Translations under genes and position numbers: made by a program
The notes under the pieces: model-generated
Told to the model about the DNA's origin: nothing
Database searches by the model: none
The model's input: the letters and a program-made list of their open reading frames with translations, nothing else
Assembly: GCA_030592565.1 (NCBI GenBank)
Contig: JAUVIX010000159.1
Span: forward strand, 1 to 8,094
Direction of reading: 5' to 3'
Source of the DNA: Chlorobiota bacterium
Lineage (GTDB): Bacteria > Bacteroidota > Bacteroidia > Bacteroidales > JAADJA01
Length of the DNA stretch: 8,094 bases
Part shown: piece by piece, positions 1 through 6,005 of the stretch
How the letters are laid out: each line of letters opens with the position of its first letter
Position numbering within the stretch: the stretch's first letter is position 1

Positions 1-60
1 TATTTTTGAAATTTCAATAATTAGAATTTGGAATTTATTTGAAATTTGAGTTTTATTATT
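1..60. repeat. AT-rich tract of GAATTT-type short repeats
   Basis: TTTGAAATTT occurs at 5-14 and again at 38-47, with GAATTTG (24-30) and GAATTTA (31-37) between, giving a loose ~7-base periodicity. The tract reaches the window edge. Nothing else is seen in 61-87. Confidence 0.4.
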
Positions 61-87
61 TGTGATTTCCATTGTCATATCATTTTG

Positions 88-206
88 TGCGCCCCTTTTC
101 CCGGGTACTGTGCCTCGCAAGGACGGTCTCCTTTTGGCAGATTGCTATGTGCTAATACAAAAATCCAACCCCAATGGTTCGACATGACAACGAAGTAATC
201 AGATGA
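88..206. repeat. Degenerate palindromic intergenic repeat (REP-like remnant)
   Basis: The minus strand contains AGCAATCTGCC (146-136) and CCTTGCGAGGCAC (123-111), words resembling the widespread TTGCGAGGCACGAAGCAATCT-type repeats. CGAAGTAATCAGAT (191-204) gives a diverged copy in the opposite orientation. No open reading frame or clean stem is preserved. Assignment is by resemblance only. Confidence 0.3.
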
Positions 207-238
207 AAAGTTGTCCAAAAAGTGTTTAAATCAGAAAA

Positions 239-285
239 TGTCAGGTTTCGACTCCGCTCAACCTGACAATACGGTCAAAGACCGT
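239..285 (-). terminator. Two tandem hairpins after the TonB receptor stop, possible terminator
   Basis: Reading the minus strand from the receptor stop (299-297), the first hairpin is ACGGTC-TTT-GACCGT (285-271), a perfect 6-bp stem. The second, TGTCAGGTT (268-260), a 12-base loop and AACCTGACA (247-239), is a perfect 9-bp stem followed by TTTTC. The T tract is weak, so termination is plausible but not certain. The second hairpin, with loop core GAGCGGAGTCGA, resembles palindromic intergenic repeats seen widely in environmental bacteria. Confidence 0.5.
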
Positions 286-296
286 TGCAATACTCA

Positions 297-2720
297 TTAC
301 TGCATCCTCATAGTATATTGCAGCATCATACTCCTCACAGCTTCTGCTTTTAGCGGGCGGATGGAGTACCATTGGTTTGTTATATTATTGGCAATGAACG
401 CTATTTTATGAACTTCACTAAAAGCATAGCTTATGCGAAAGTCCATTATGAAGTTCCCGTTGTTATGGTTGTAGAAGTAACTCATATATTTGATAGGCTG
501 GGTAGTCCCTCCCATTTGGGCAGTCGCCTCTTCAAAATCTTCAATTGACTTATCCAGATTTATAATCGGGCTGTAATATTTCATACTTAAACCGGTTGCA
601 AATCCTTTTATATCAAATTCAACATCTCCCTTAAAGGTATGCAGGAACCTGTATTTTAGAATTTGCTTATCAGGATTGACACTCGTTGAGTTATATGAAA
701 AGTCTGCACCTCCGTTAAAACTATAATCCTTTGCAAACACATAGTCAGGTTCCATTGATTTTGGAATAATATAGGTGTAACCAAACATTGTGTTCATTAT
801 AAGATTTTCACCAAGAGCAGCCCTTCCTGTCAATGAAATATCTGCGCCCATTATTCTGGATTTCCCTGTATTCAGAAACTTAAATCCACCGATAGCAAAG
901 GTATATGTCGAATCCCAGAAGCCGAACAGGTACTCTATAGTATTTTCATAATCTTGCTGAAAAACCGAAATATCAAGATAACCCAGATAATTCAAAAACT
1001 TAAATCCCTGCTTAAAACCAACCTCAGCATTTGTACTTGTTTCAGGAATCAATTCAGGATTATCAAAAACACCGATTGTTCCTGAAGAAAACCGTATAAA
1101 TCGTTCGGCAATTGTAGGATATCTGTAACCTTGTCCCCAGGAGGCTCTGATATAGGTTTCCTGATATACTTTCAAAGATGCTCCTGCTCTGAAAATAGGT
1201 TGCAGCTCAGTAGTGCCCCCATTAAGTGAATATGCTTCCAGCCTGACCCCAAGTGAGAAATTTAAAGCATCAAATAATTTATCCTGAATTTCAGTATAGG
1301 CCGAGATATTCAATAAGCTGTTAAAAGTGTTGCCCGAGCCAATATACATATCCGATATCACAGAGTTATACTGTGTTGTCAATCCTCCAATAAACTGAAA
1401 GCCATTAAGAAAAGAGTAGTCTTTCCTGAAGTTATAATCGGCATAAATTATTGAACTGGTAGTTGTCTGGTCATTGCTCATATCAACATTACTGTACATA
1501 TACCTGGTCTTCAGGCTGTGTTTTGCGCCAAGGGCAGTGTAATAATTAATAAAGGGGTCGAGATAAAAAAGAAAATTTTTCTGCAACAAGACTCCCCCTG
1601 GATATGCTCTGTAAAAGCCCACAGAATCATCGAGCCATGCAAGCATCAACTTTGTTTTATTATACATAAAATTGCCATTGACTCCATAATTTAGTCCTTC
1701 GTACTTTTTATTTCTGCGGCGCAGATTAAAATTTAAACGATAACGTTGTTCTCCCATTTGCGCTTCGTTAAAATCGGTGACAGTATCAACCACAAGAGGC
1801 CCCGGCTTGGGAGGCCCTTCAAAACCATGATCCAGTTTTACGTCAGCACCTATTATTATGTCAGTATTATTTTCTGTTCTTGCGTGCATAACCGAAATGC
1901 CGCCAATATACGGTAATTCGTTCCACCACTTCATATAATCATATTTCGGATTTGAATAAAGGCCTGCGTAAGTAATAACTTTTGTTAATGGCTTTAATGG
2001 AGCGTCGGCAGTTTTTACATAAATAGCTCCGCTTAATGAAGATGAGCCGGAAAGAACTGAAGATGCGCCTTTTATAACTTCAATCTGCTTAATATTATCA
2101 GTAGGCACCAAATCCCATAACGGTCTGTTTGCATCAGCCGACAGTACTGGCATTCCATCAACAAAAACACCAACTTTACTTCCCACGCCGAAAGTAAAAC
2201 CACTACCTCCCCTGATTTGTGGATCGCCGTCAACGATATTTAATCCCGGTACATAATCCAGAATTGTCTCTATATTAGTAGTATTCTTATTTTCAATCAG
2301 TTTAGGCTGTATTACTTCCATTGAGACTGTCAGATCTTCTATCTTTTTATTGAACCTACCCACACTAACCTCAACCCCCTGAAGTACATTTGTGTACATT
2401 TCAAGCTTTATAGTTCTCTCAACTGTTTGTCCGGCTAAAATATTAACTAAAACAGTATCGGTAGTCATTCCTGTGTAAGAGATGACAAAGATGTATTTTC
2501 CCTCGGGAACCTTAATAAAAAAATCACCGTCTAATCCAGCGGCTGCACCAATTGAAGGATTTTTCTTCACTTTGATAGTGGCACCTATCAGTGGATCATT
2601 AGACTCATTATCGAGAACGACACCAGTAAAATACCCATAATCCTGCGACATTACACCGCCGGAGACACCCAATAACAGGACAATAAAGATAATTGATATG
2701 AAATTTCTTTGTCGAACCAT
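297..2720 (-). CDS. TonB-dependent outer-membrane receptor with N-terminal carboxypeptidase-regulatory-like domain
   Basis: Complete 807-residue protein that should form a 22-strand outer-membrane barrel and import a ligand using TonB/ExbBD energy. Residues 1-26 form a signal peptide (hydrophobic core IIFIVLLLGV, cleavage near VMSQ). About 30-110 is a CarboxypepD_reg-like beta sandwich (FTGVVLDNESNDPLIGATI), an extension typical of Bacteroidota receptors. About 125-240 is the plug, with IRGGSGF at 169-175, VFVDGMP at 185-191 and IEVIKGASSVLSGSSSLSGA at 213-232. The rest is barrel, including the family-typical GYRYPTIAERF (531-541) and NPELIPETSTNAEVGFK (554-570). Length is normal for the class. 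The ligand is unknown: it looks like a single-component receptor rather than a SusC, since no SusD-like gene adjoins it. The last residues are YTMRMQ, without the usual terminal aromatic residue. It lies 101 bases after the secreted-protein gene upstream and is probably co-transcribed with it. Confidence 0.95.
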   Translation of the reverse strand: MVRQRNFISIIFIVLLLGVSGGVMSQDYGYFTGVVLDNESNDPLIGATIKVKKNPSIGAAAGLDGDFFIKVPEGKYIFVISYTGMTTDTVLVNILAGQTVERTIKLEMYTNVLQGVEVSVGRFNKKIEDLTVSMEVIQPKLIENKNTTNIETILDYVPGLNIVDGDPQIRGGSGFTFGVGSKVGVFVDGMPVLSADANRPLWDLVPTDNIKQIEVIKGASSVLSGSSSLSGAIYVKTADAPLKPLTKVITYAGLYSNPKYDYMKWWNELPYIGGISVMHARTENNTDIIIGADVKLDHGFEGPPKPGPLVVDTVTDFNEAQMGEQRYRLNFNLRRRNKKYEGLNYGVNGNFMYNKTKLMLAWLDDSVGFYRAYPGGVLLQKNFLFYLDPFINYYTALGAKHSLKTRYMYSNVDMSNDQTTTSSIIYADYNFRKDYSFLNGFQFIGGLTTQYNSVISDMYIGSGNTFNSLLNISAYTEIQDKLFDALNFSLGVRLEAYSLNGGTTELQPIFRAGASLKVYQETYIRASWGQGYRYPTIAERFIRFSSGTIGVFDNPELIPETSTNAEVGFKQGFKFLNYLGYLDISVFQQDYENTIEYLFGFWDSTYTFAIGGFKFLNTGKSRIMGADISLTGRAALGENLIMNTMFGYTYIIPKSMEPDYVFAKDYSFNGGADFSYNSTSVNPDKQILKYRFLHTFKGDVEFDIKGFATGLSMKYYSPIINLDKSIEDFEEATAQMGGTTQPIKYMSYFYNHNNGNFIMDFRISYAFSEVHKIAFIANNITNQWYSIRPLKAEAVRSMMLQYTMRMQ

Positions 2721-2777
2721 TTGAAATTCTTTAAAGATATCACTTTCAACTCTACAATAATAACTATTGTCTAATCC

Positions 2778-2806
2778 CCTGGATTTCCCGGATTAAAAAT
2801 CCCAGG
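2778..2806 (-). other. Hairpin between the PCMD-like gene and the TonB receptor gene
   Basis: On the minus strand CCTGG(G)ATTT (2806-2797) pairs with AAATCCAGG (2786-2778) across a 10-base loop, 9 bp with one bulged G. It starts about 16 bases after the stop at 2822. No T tract follows, so it is unlikely to terminate fully. It could stabilise the upstream message or lower receptor expression relative to the secreted protein; this is inference. Confidence 0.45.
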
Positions 2807-2821
2807 CTATTTCCGAAAAAG

Positions 2822-3766
2822 TTATTTCACGAAAAGTTTTGTTGAAAAGCTACTTTTTTCATTTATGATCCTTGCTATATAAATTCCAGGTTTAAGTCCC
2901 GAATCAGAAGCAGCAATATGATCGGTTGTAATTTGTTCTTTTATAATAATTTTACCTGACAGGTCTATTATCTCAACAGATGATTCGCCTATATCTGCAG
3001 GCAAATTTTTAAACCAAATATTTCCATCGGCATAATATATCGTTGAATTGGCAAAAAGGTTATCACCAACAGCCTGAGGCCCGTAAATAAGTTCAATATC
3101 GTCGTACAAAGCCATACTTACAGCAATTGCATTCAAACCGGCACCCGAGGTAGGCATCGCAAGAATATATTCCGGATTTTCATCACTCTCATAAACAAAT
3201 GGTGCCGTTACTCTTGTCCATTCATCATATACTCCTGTAAGATTGATTGAAGCCAATGCAATCACATTGTCCTCATTTTCCGGCTTTATAGCAAGGGTAC
3301 CCTCATTTTTATGCAATAGGAATTTTGCCTGCAAAGTATCATTATTTACCGGATAAAATTGTATCCAGACAGCAACACTATCAGGCCTTCCTGTAAATGG
3401 TTTGTGCCATTGATCATCTTCAGGATCAGTGAAGACATAACCCTCAGTAGGGTTATAAGTTGTATGAAACCTACCGTTAGTAACACTTCCTGTTGCAGTT
3501 TGATTAATAATTGTAGTAAGATTAATCAATTTAACAGAATAATTCCCGCTATGTGCAGTATCGCATCTTGCCCAGGTTATTGGAGCCACATTATTAACTC
3601 CTTGATTATCTGATGTCTTAATAGTACTCCAGCTAACAGGCTCATCCTGCCCTACTCCAACATCTTCCCACTCCTCAAAACCGGGGTTATCTAATTGCAC
3701 ATTTTGTGCATTTAAACCAAATGTAAAAGCTAAAATCACTAAACTAACAAGTACAAGTTTTTTCAT
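2822..3766 (-). CDS. Secreted PCMD-like protein with T9SS type A sorting domain
   Basis: Predicted 314-residue exported protein. An in-frame ATG at 3859 exists, but the start at 3766 is preferred: it puts a clean signal peptide at the N-terminus (MKKLVLVSLVILAFTFGLNA, cleavage near residue 20) and sits just after a good promoter. Residues 25-230 look like the putative carbohydrate-metabolism (PCMD) type of beta sandwich: NPGFEEWE near the start of the mature protein, WARCDTAHSGNYSVKL at 65-80, RPDSVAVWIQFYP at 127-139, and a closing MALYDDIELIYG at 218-229. Residues ~235-314 are a T9SS type A sorting domain (SSVEIIDLSGKII, LKPGIYIARI, KLFVK), so the product should cross the outer membrane by T9SS and be released or surface-anchored. 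The PCMD assignment rests on pattern memory and is less certain than the sorting domain. A binding partner role for the TonB receptor downstream is inference from gene order. Confidence 0.88.
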   Translation of the reverse strand: MKKLVLVSLVILAFTFGLNAQNVQLDNPGFEEWEDVGVGQDEPVSWSTIKTSDNQGVNNVAPITWARCDTAHSGNYSVKLINLTTIINQTATGSVTNGRFHTTYNPTEGYVFTDPEDDQWHKPFTGRPDSVAVWIQFYPVNNDTLQAKFLLHKNEGTLAIKPENEDNVIALASINLTGVYDEWTRVTAPFVYESDENPEYILAMPTSGAGLNAIAVSMALYDDIELIYGPQAVGDNLFANSTIYYADGNIWFKNLPADIGESSVEIIDLSGKIIIKEQITTDHIAASDSGLKPGIYIARIINEKSSFSTKLFVK

Positions 3767-3789
3767 ATTAATATGTTTTTGTTTTTTGA

Positions 3790-3820
3790 CAAAAGTAATA
3801 ATATTTTTTATAGTTAGAAA
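3790..3820 (-). promoter_or_regulatory. Bacteroidota-type promoter for the PCMD-like gene (and probably the TonB receptor)
   Basis: On the minus strand the -7 box TACTTTTG (3797-3790) matches TAnnTTTG exactly. TTTC (3820-3817) lies 19 bases upstream as a one-mismatch -33 element. The expected transcription start is about 15-20 bases before the ATG at 3766, giving a short leader. This supports the 3766 start over the ATG at 3859, which lies upstream of the promoter. Confidence 0.6.
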
Positions 3821-3911
3821 GTGTGGTTTGAAACAAAAGTTTGTTTTTGACTGAATCATTCACAAAACGAGAAACCTTTATGCGACTAATACATTTGTTA
3901 TAGGAAGCAAA

Positions 3912-5393
3912 TTATTTGACTATTGTCATTTTCTTTACTTGTGAATAGTGTTCGTTAGAAAGATTATAAAAATATATTCCCGGTGGTAAGTCTAATTTCC
4001 GAAGCTTCACCAGATGTTCCCCTTGCACCTGCATTTCATCGACAAGTATTTTAACTTCGACTCCTATTATGTTATAAATGGACAAATGAACATTTGACTT
4101 TTTATTTAAACAATACTTTATAGTTGCCTCATCTTTAAATGGATTTGGACAACATGACACAGAAAAAAAATAGTTGTTAATCAAATCATTTTCTACTGAG
4201 GAAGAAACATCTATTAGGTCAATTACCATCGCATTATAGACGTCGGAGAACTTCATACAGTATCCTGCCAAAAGGAAATGATTATCTGAAGCCTCATATA
4301 CAGAATAAACACTTGAACTATTTTCATAAGCAATTATTTCAGACCAAAGTTCATTGCCATCCATATCGGTCTTAACAATAAATACCTGTGAATCGCTTGT
4401 CCAGGATTTGCTTTTCCCGCACAAAACATAATTATTACCCATAGTTTCAATAACATCAAAAGCATAATCATCCTGATCACCACCAAAAGTTTTTATCCAG
4501 TCAACATTTCCAGCATCGTCTATCTTCAATAAAAAAGCATCCCTGCTTGATCCGTAAGAATTTGTCTGTCCGGCCACGATATACTTATTATCGCTTGTCT
4601 TTTCAATACTAAAAGGGTAATCCGAACCACTTGCGTCAATACGTTTTGTCCAGATGATATTGAGGTTTTCATCAGTACGAATAATATAAATATCCCTTAA
4701 TGATTTCTCCGATTCATAAGTACCTGCAAACACATAACCTCCATCTACGCCATAAGTAACGGCGTATCCAAAATCATCATAGCCCCCATCTAATACAGTC
4801 TTGGATATTTCATTTCCGTTTTCGTCGGTTTTCATCATAAAGATATTGTATTGGTTTGGCGACCCGGCACCGTAGGATTGAGTAGTTCCGATTACAACAA
4901 AACCGTTTCCATTGTTTTCCTGAATAATCCCCTGTAATTCATCATCCCATTCCCAATCGTGGTACATTAGCCAATTGGCAGTCCCAGTTTCATCAAACTG
5001 AGCAATTAACTGATGTACCGGCTCAGTAAATGACACCTCTTCTTTGTGATGGCCGACTGCCATAAATATATTTGAAGGGGTTTTAATAACCGAATTAAAA
5101 TAGTTCATTTTTGTATCCAAACCAATAACATTAGTCCATTCAACAACTCCGCTATCATCAATTTTTAAAACAAACACTTTGCTGGTGTCGCTATAAAACC
5201 CGGAGCCCGTATTTCCAAACACCAAATAACCTCCTTCGGGTGAAGGGAATGCTGCCCTGGCATTTTGATGAGAATTTTCAAATTCTCCACTAAACTCGTA
5301 AACGGAGTATTCAATTTGTGAAAATCCTAAAAAGGAGGAAAAGACGATTGATAAAAAAAACAAAATGGCGTAGTTTAAAACTATGTTTTTCAT
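3912..5393 (-). CDS. Secreted beta-propeller-like repeat protein with T9SS type A sorting domain
   Basis: Predicted 493-residue exported protein of unknown function. The ATG at 5393 is chosen over the in-frame ATG at 5426 because it starts the signal peptide directly (residues 1-26, hydrophobic, ending GFSQ). Residues ~30-395 contain about six or seven repeats of ~50 residues with the pattern 'hhhKtDenGnhhWtk...GG..dD.hhshh.T.dggYhhaG.T.SyG..': examples are VFVLKIDDSGVVEWTNVIG (73-91), DAFLLKIDDAGNVDWIKTFGG (285-305) and QVFIVKTDMDGNELWSE (336-352). This is the signature of a PQQ/WD-like beta propeller common in Bacteroidota surface proteins. Residues ~413-493 are a T9SS type A domain (PNPFKDEATIKY, VHLSIYNIIGVEV, LPPGIYFYNL, KKMTIVK). 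The linker reads SVSCCPNPF, with two adjacent cysteines at 414-415. It has its own promoter and is separated from the next gene by 145 bases with no clear terminator. Confidence 0.9.
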   Translation of the reverse strand: MKNIVLNYAILFFLSIVFSSFLGFSQIEYSVYEFSGEFENSHQNARAAFPSPEGGYLVFGNTGSGFYSDTSKVFVLKIDDSGVVEWTNVIGLDTKMNYFNSVIKTPSNIFMAVGHHKEEVSFTEPVHQLIAQFDETGTANWLMYHDWEWDDELQGIIQENNGNGFVVIGTTQSYGAGSPNQYNIFMMKTDENGNEISKTVLDGGYDDFGYAVTYGVDGGYVFAGTYESEKSLRDIYIIRTDENLNIIWTKRIDASGSDYPFSIEKTSDNKYIVAGQTNSYGSSRDAFLLKIDDAGNVDWIKTFGGDQDDYAFDVIETMGNNYVLCGKSKSWTSDSQVFIVKTDMDGNELWSEIIAYENSSSVYSVYEASDNHFLLAGYCMKFSDVYNAMVIDLIDVSSSVENDLINNYFFSVSCCPNPFKDEATIKYCLNKKSNVHLSIYNIIGVEVKILVDEMQVQGEHLVKLRKLDLPPGIYFYNLSNEHYSQVKKMTIVK

Positions 5394-5456
5394 GACAGCT
5401 ATTTTTAAGTGGTATATTAAAATCAAAACCTTGAGATTGCTTTAGCCTGAAAAACA

Positions 5457-5487
5457 CAAAGATAGTAATTATTTAGACATTTGTCAA
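5457..5487 (-). promoter_or_regulatory. Bacteroidota-type promoter for the beta-propeller gene
   Basis: On the minus strand the -7 box TATCTTTG (5464-5457) matches TAnnTTTG exactly, and TTG (5487-5485) lies 20 bases upstream, within the spacing known for Bacteroidota sigma-ABfr promoters. Transcription would start near 5450, giving a leader of about 57 bases before the ATG at 5393. A short dyad, GACA-TT-TGTC (5476-5485), overlaps the -33 element; whether it binds a regulator is unknown. Confidence 0.65.
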
Positions 5488-5577
5488 GTCTTTTTTGAGA
5501 CCTTTGCAAGGTAAAACCAGAATTGTAATTCATATTATCAGCCCGTTACATTAAAATACTCACAATTATTTCAAGTA

Positions 5578-5585
5578 AAAGTAAA
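5578..5585. repeat. Left 8-bp direct repeat (candidate target-site duplication)
   Basis: AAAGTAAA, identical to 5762-5769, abuts the left terminal inverted repeat of the MITE-like element. Confidence 0.5.
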
Positions 5586-5644
5586 GATACTACTCAGCAG
5601 ACTATAAAAAACCTAATTACCTAATTATTAATATGTTTTGTCAC

Positions 5645-5679
5645 AATTTTTGGCTGCGCTGTCAAAAATTTTGCCAAAA
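5645..5679. repeat. Overlapping alternative hairpins inside the MITE-like element
   Basis: AATTTTTG (5645-5652) can pair with CAAAAATT (5663-5670, 8 bp, 10-base loop). The overlapping TTTTGGC (5648-5654) can instead pair with GCCAAAA (5673-5679, 7 bp). The two folds exclude each other. No gene or T tract is tied to them, so a switch role is unproven. Confidence 0.4.
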
Positions 5680-5702
5680 CTGCAATACTTTTTACTTTTT
5701 AC

Positions 5703-5722
5703 CCCCGCGCTAAAGCACGGGG
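5703..5722. repeat. GC-rich palindrome inside the MITE-like element
   Basis: CCCCGCGC (5703-5710), loop TAAA and GCACGGGG (5715-5722) form an 8-bp stem with one mismatch on the plus strand. On the minus strand the mismatch becomes a G-U wobble, so the minus-strand RNA folds fully. It has no T tract on either side, so it is a palindromic-unit feature rather than a terminator. It stands out sharply from the AT-rich DNA around it. Confidence 0.6.
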
Positions 5723-5761
5723 CTATTGAATATTAATGATATACACCTGCTGAGTAGTAAC

Positions 5762-5769
5762 AAAGTAAA
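5762..5769. repeat. Right 8-bp direct repeat (candidate target-site duplication)
   Basis: AAAGTAAA, identical to 5578-5585, abuts the right terminal inverted repeat of the MITE-like element. Confidence 0.5.
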
Positions 5770-5770
5770 A

Positions 5771-5858
5771 CTATAAGCTCATCTTTTGCTCCAACTCTTC
5801 GTTAAAATATTTTTCTAAAGTCCTCATTTACATAAGTAAACTGCGGTTTAAAAAAAGC
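5771..5858 (-). pseudogene. Possible decayed tail of a protein gene
   Basis: On the minus strand, 5858-5802 reads AFFKPQFTYVNEDFRKIF and then stops at TAA. A second frame, 5827-5771, reads MRTLEKYFNEELEQKMSL and then stops at TAG. If one A of the five-A run near 5810-5814 is removed, the frames join as ...VNEDFRKYFNEELEQKMSL-stop, which reads like the charged C-terminus of a real cytoplasmic protein. The upstream part is missing (TAG at 5861-5859). The stop falls two bases before the direct repeat that borders the MITE-like element. Chance is possible over such a short length. Confidence 0.2.
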
Positions 5859-5867
5859 CTACATCAT

Positions 5868-5896
5868 AAAAAAGCCCCGCCTTTGCGAAGCGGGGC
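5868..5896 (-). terminator. Intrinsic terminator of the large secreted protein gene
   Basis: On the minus strand GCCCCGC (5896-5890), a 9-base loop (5889-5881) and GCGGGGC (5880-5874) form a 7-bp GC-only stem, followed at once by six T (5873-5868). It lies about 110 bases after the stop codon at 6006. On the plus strand the downstream tract is only AAAA, so it acts in the minus direction. Confidence 0.85.
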
Positions 5897-5913
5897 AAAA
5901 TTTGGATATTATT

Positions 5914-5932
5914 TCCGGATGTGCAGTCCGGA
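5914..5932 (-). other. Small hairpin in the 3' leader between stop codon and terminator
   Basis: Two copies of TCCGGA (5914-5919 and 5927-5932), itself palindromic, flank a 7-base loop and can form a 6-bp stem. There is no T tract, so it is not a terminator by itself; it may protect the mRNA end upstream of the terminator at 5896-5868. The rest of 5897-6005 shows nothing further. Confidence 0.35.
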
Positions 5933-6005
5933 TTGCGAAGATGTAAAGAACGATTTCCTTTGTTAGATTATTCACGGGAGTCTCTTAAACTCATTCCGCA
6001 AATAA

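Larger units (their letters stand above)
5586..5761. mobile_element. MITE-like element with 15-bp imperfect terminal inverted repeats
   Basis: The left end GATACTACTCAGCAG (5586-5600) and the reverse complement of the right end, GTTACTACTCAGCAG (from 5747-5761), match at 14 of 15 positions. Directly outside both ends stands the same 8-base word AAAGTAAA (5578-5585 and 5762-5769), as expected of a target-site duplication. The 176-bp element has no coding capacity, so any movement would need a transposase supplied elsewhere. The interior is AT-rich apart from one GC-rich hairpin (5703-5722). The direct repeat is A-rich, so part of the match could be chance. Confidence 0.55.

Noticed and set aside
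211..411. Plus-strand reading frame of 66 codons
   Set aside because: It runs through the tandem hairpins and antisense into the 3' end of the TonB receptor; there is no promoter and no domain-like content.
2732..2739. TATCTTTA as a -7 box for the TonB receptor
   Set aside because: It lacks the final G and a well-spaced -33 element, and would start transcription only a few bases before the ATG.
3767..3859. Longer N-terminus for the PCMD-like protein, starting at 3859
   Set aside because: It would put 31 polar residues before the signal peptide, and the ATG lies upstream of the best promoter (3790-3820).
5394..5426. Longer N-terminus for the beta-propeller protein, starting at 5426
   Set aside because: The ATG at 5393 directly opens a standard signal peptide; the extra 11 residues do not improve it.
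5427..6005. CRISPR array, tRNA or riboswitch in the longest intergenic region
   Set aside because: No regularly spaced direct repeats, no cloverleaf or CCA end and no known riboswitch core are visible; the structure is explained by the terminator and the MITE-like element.
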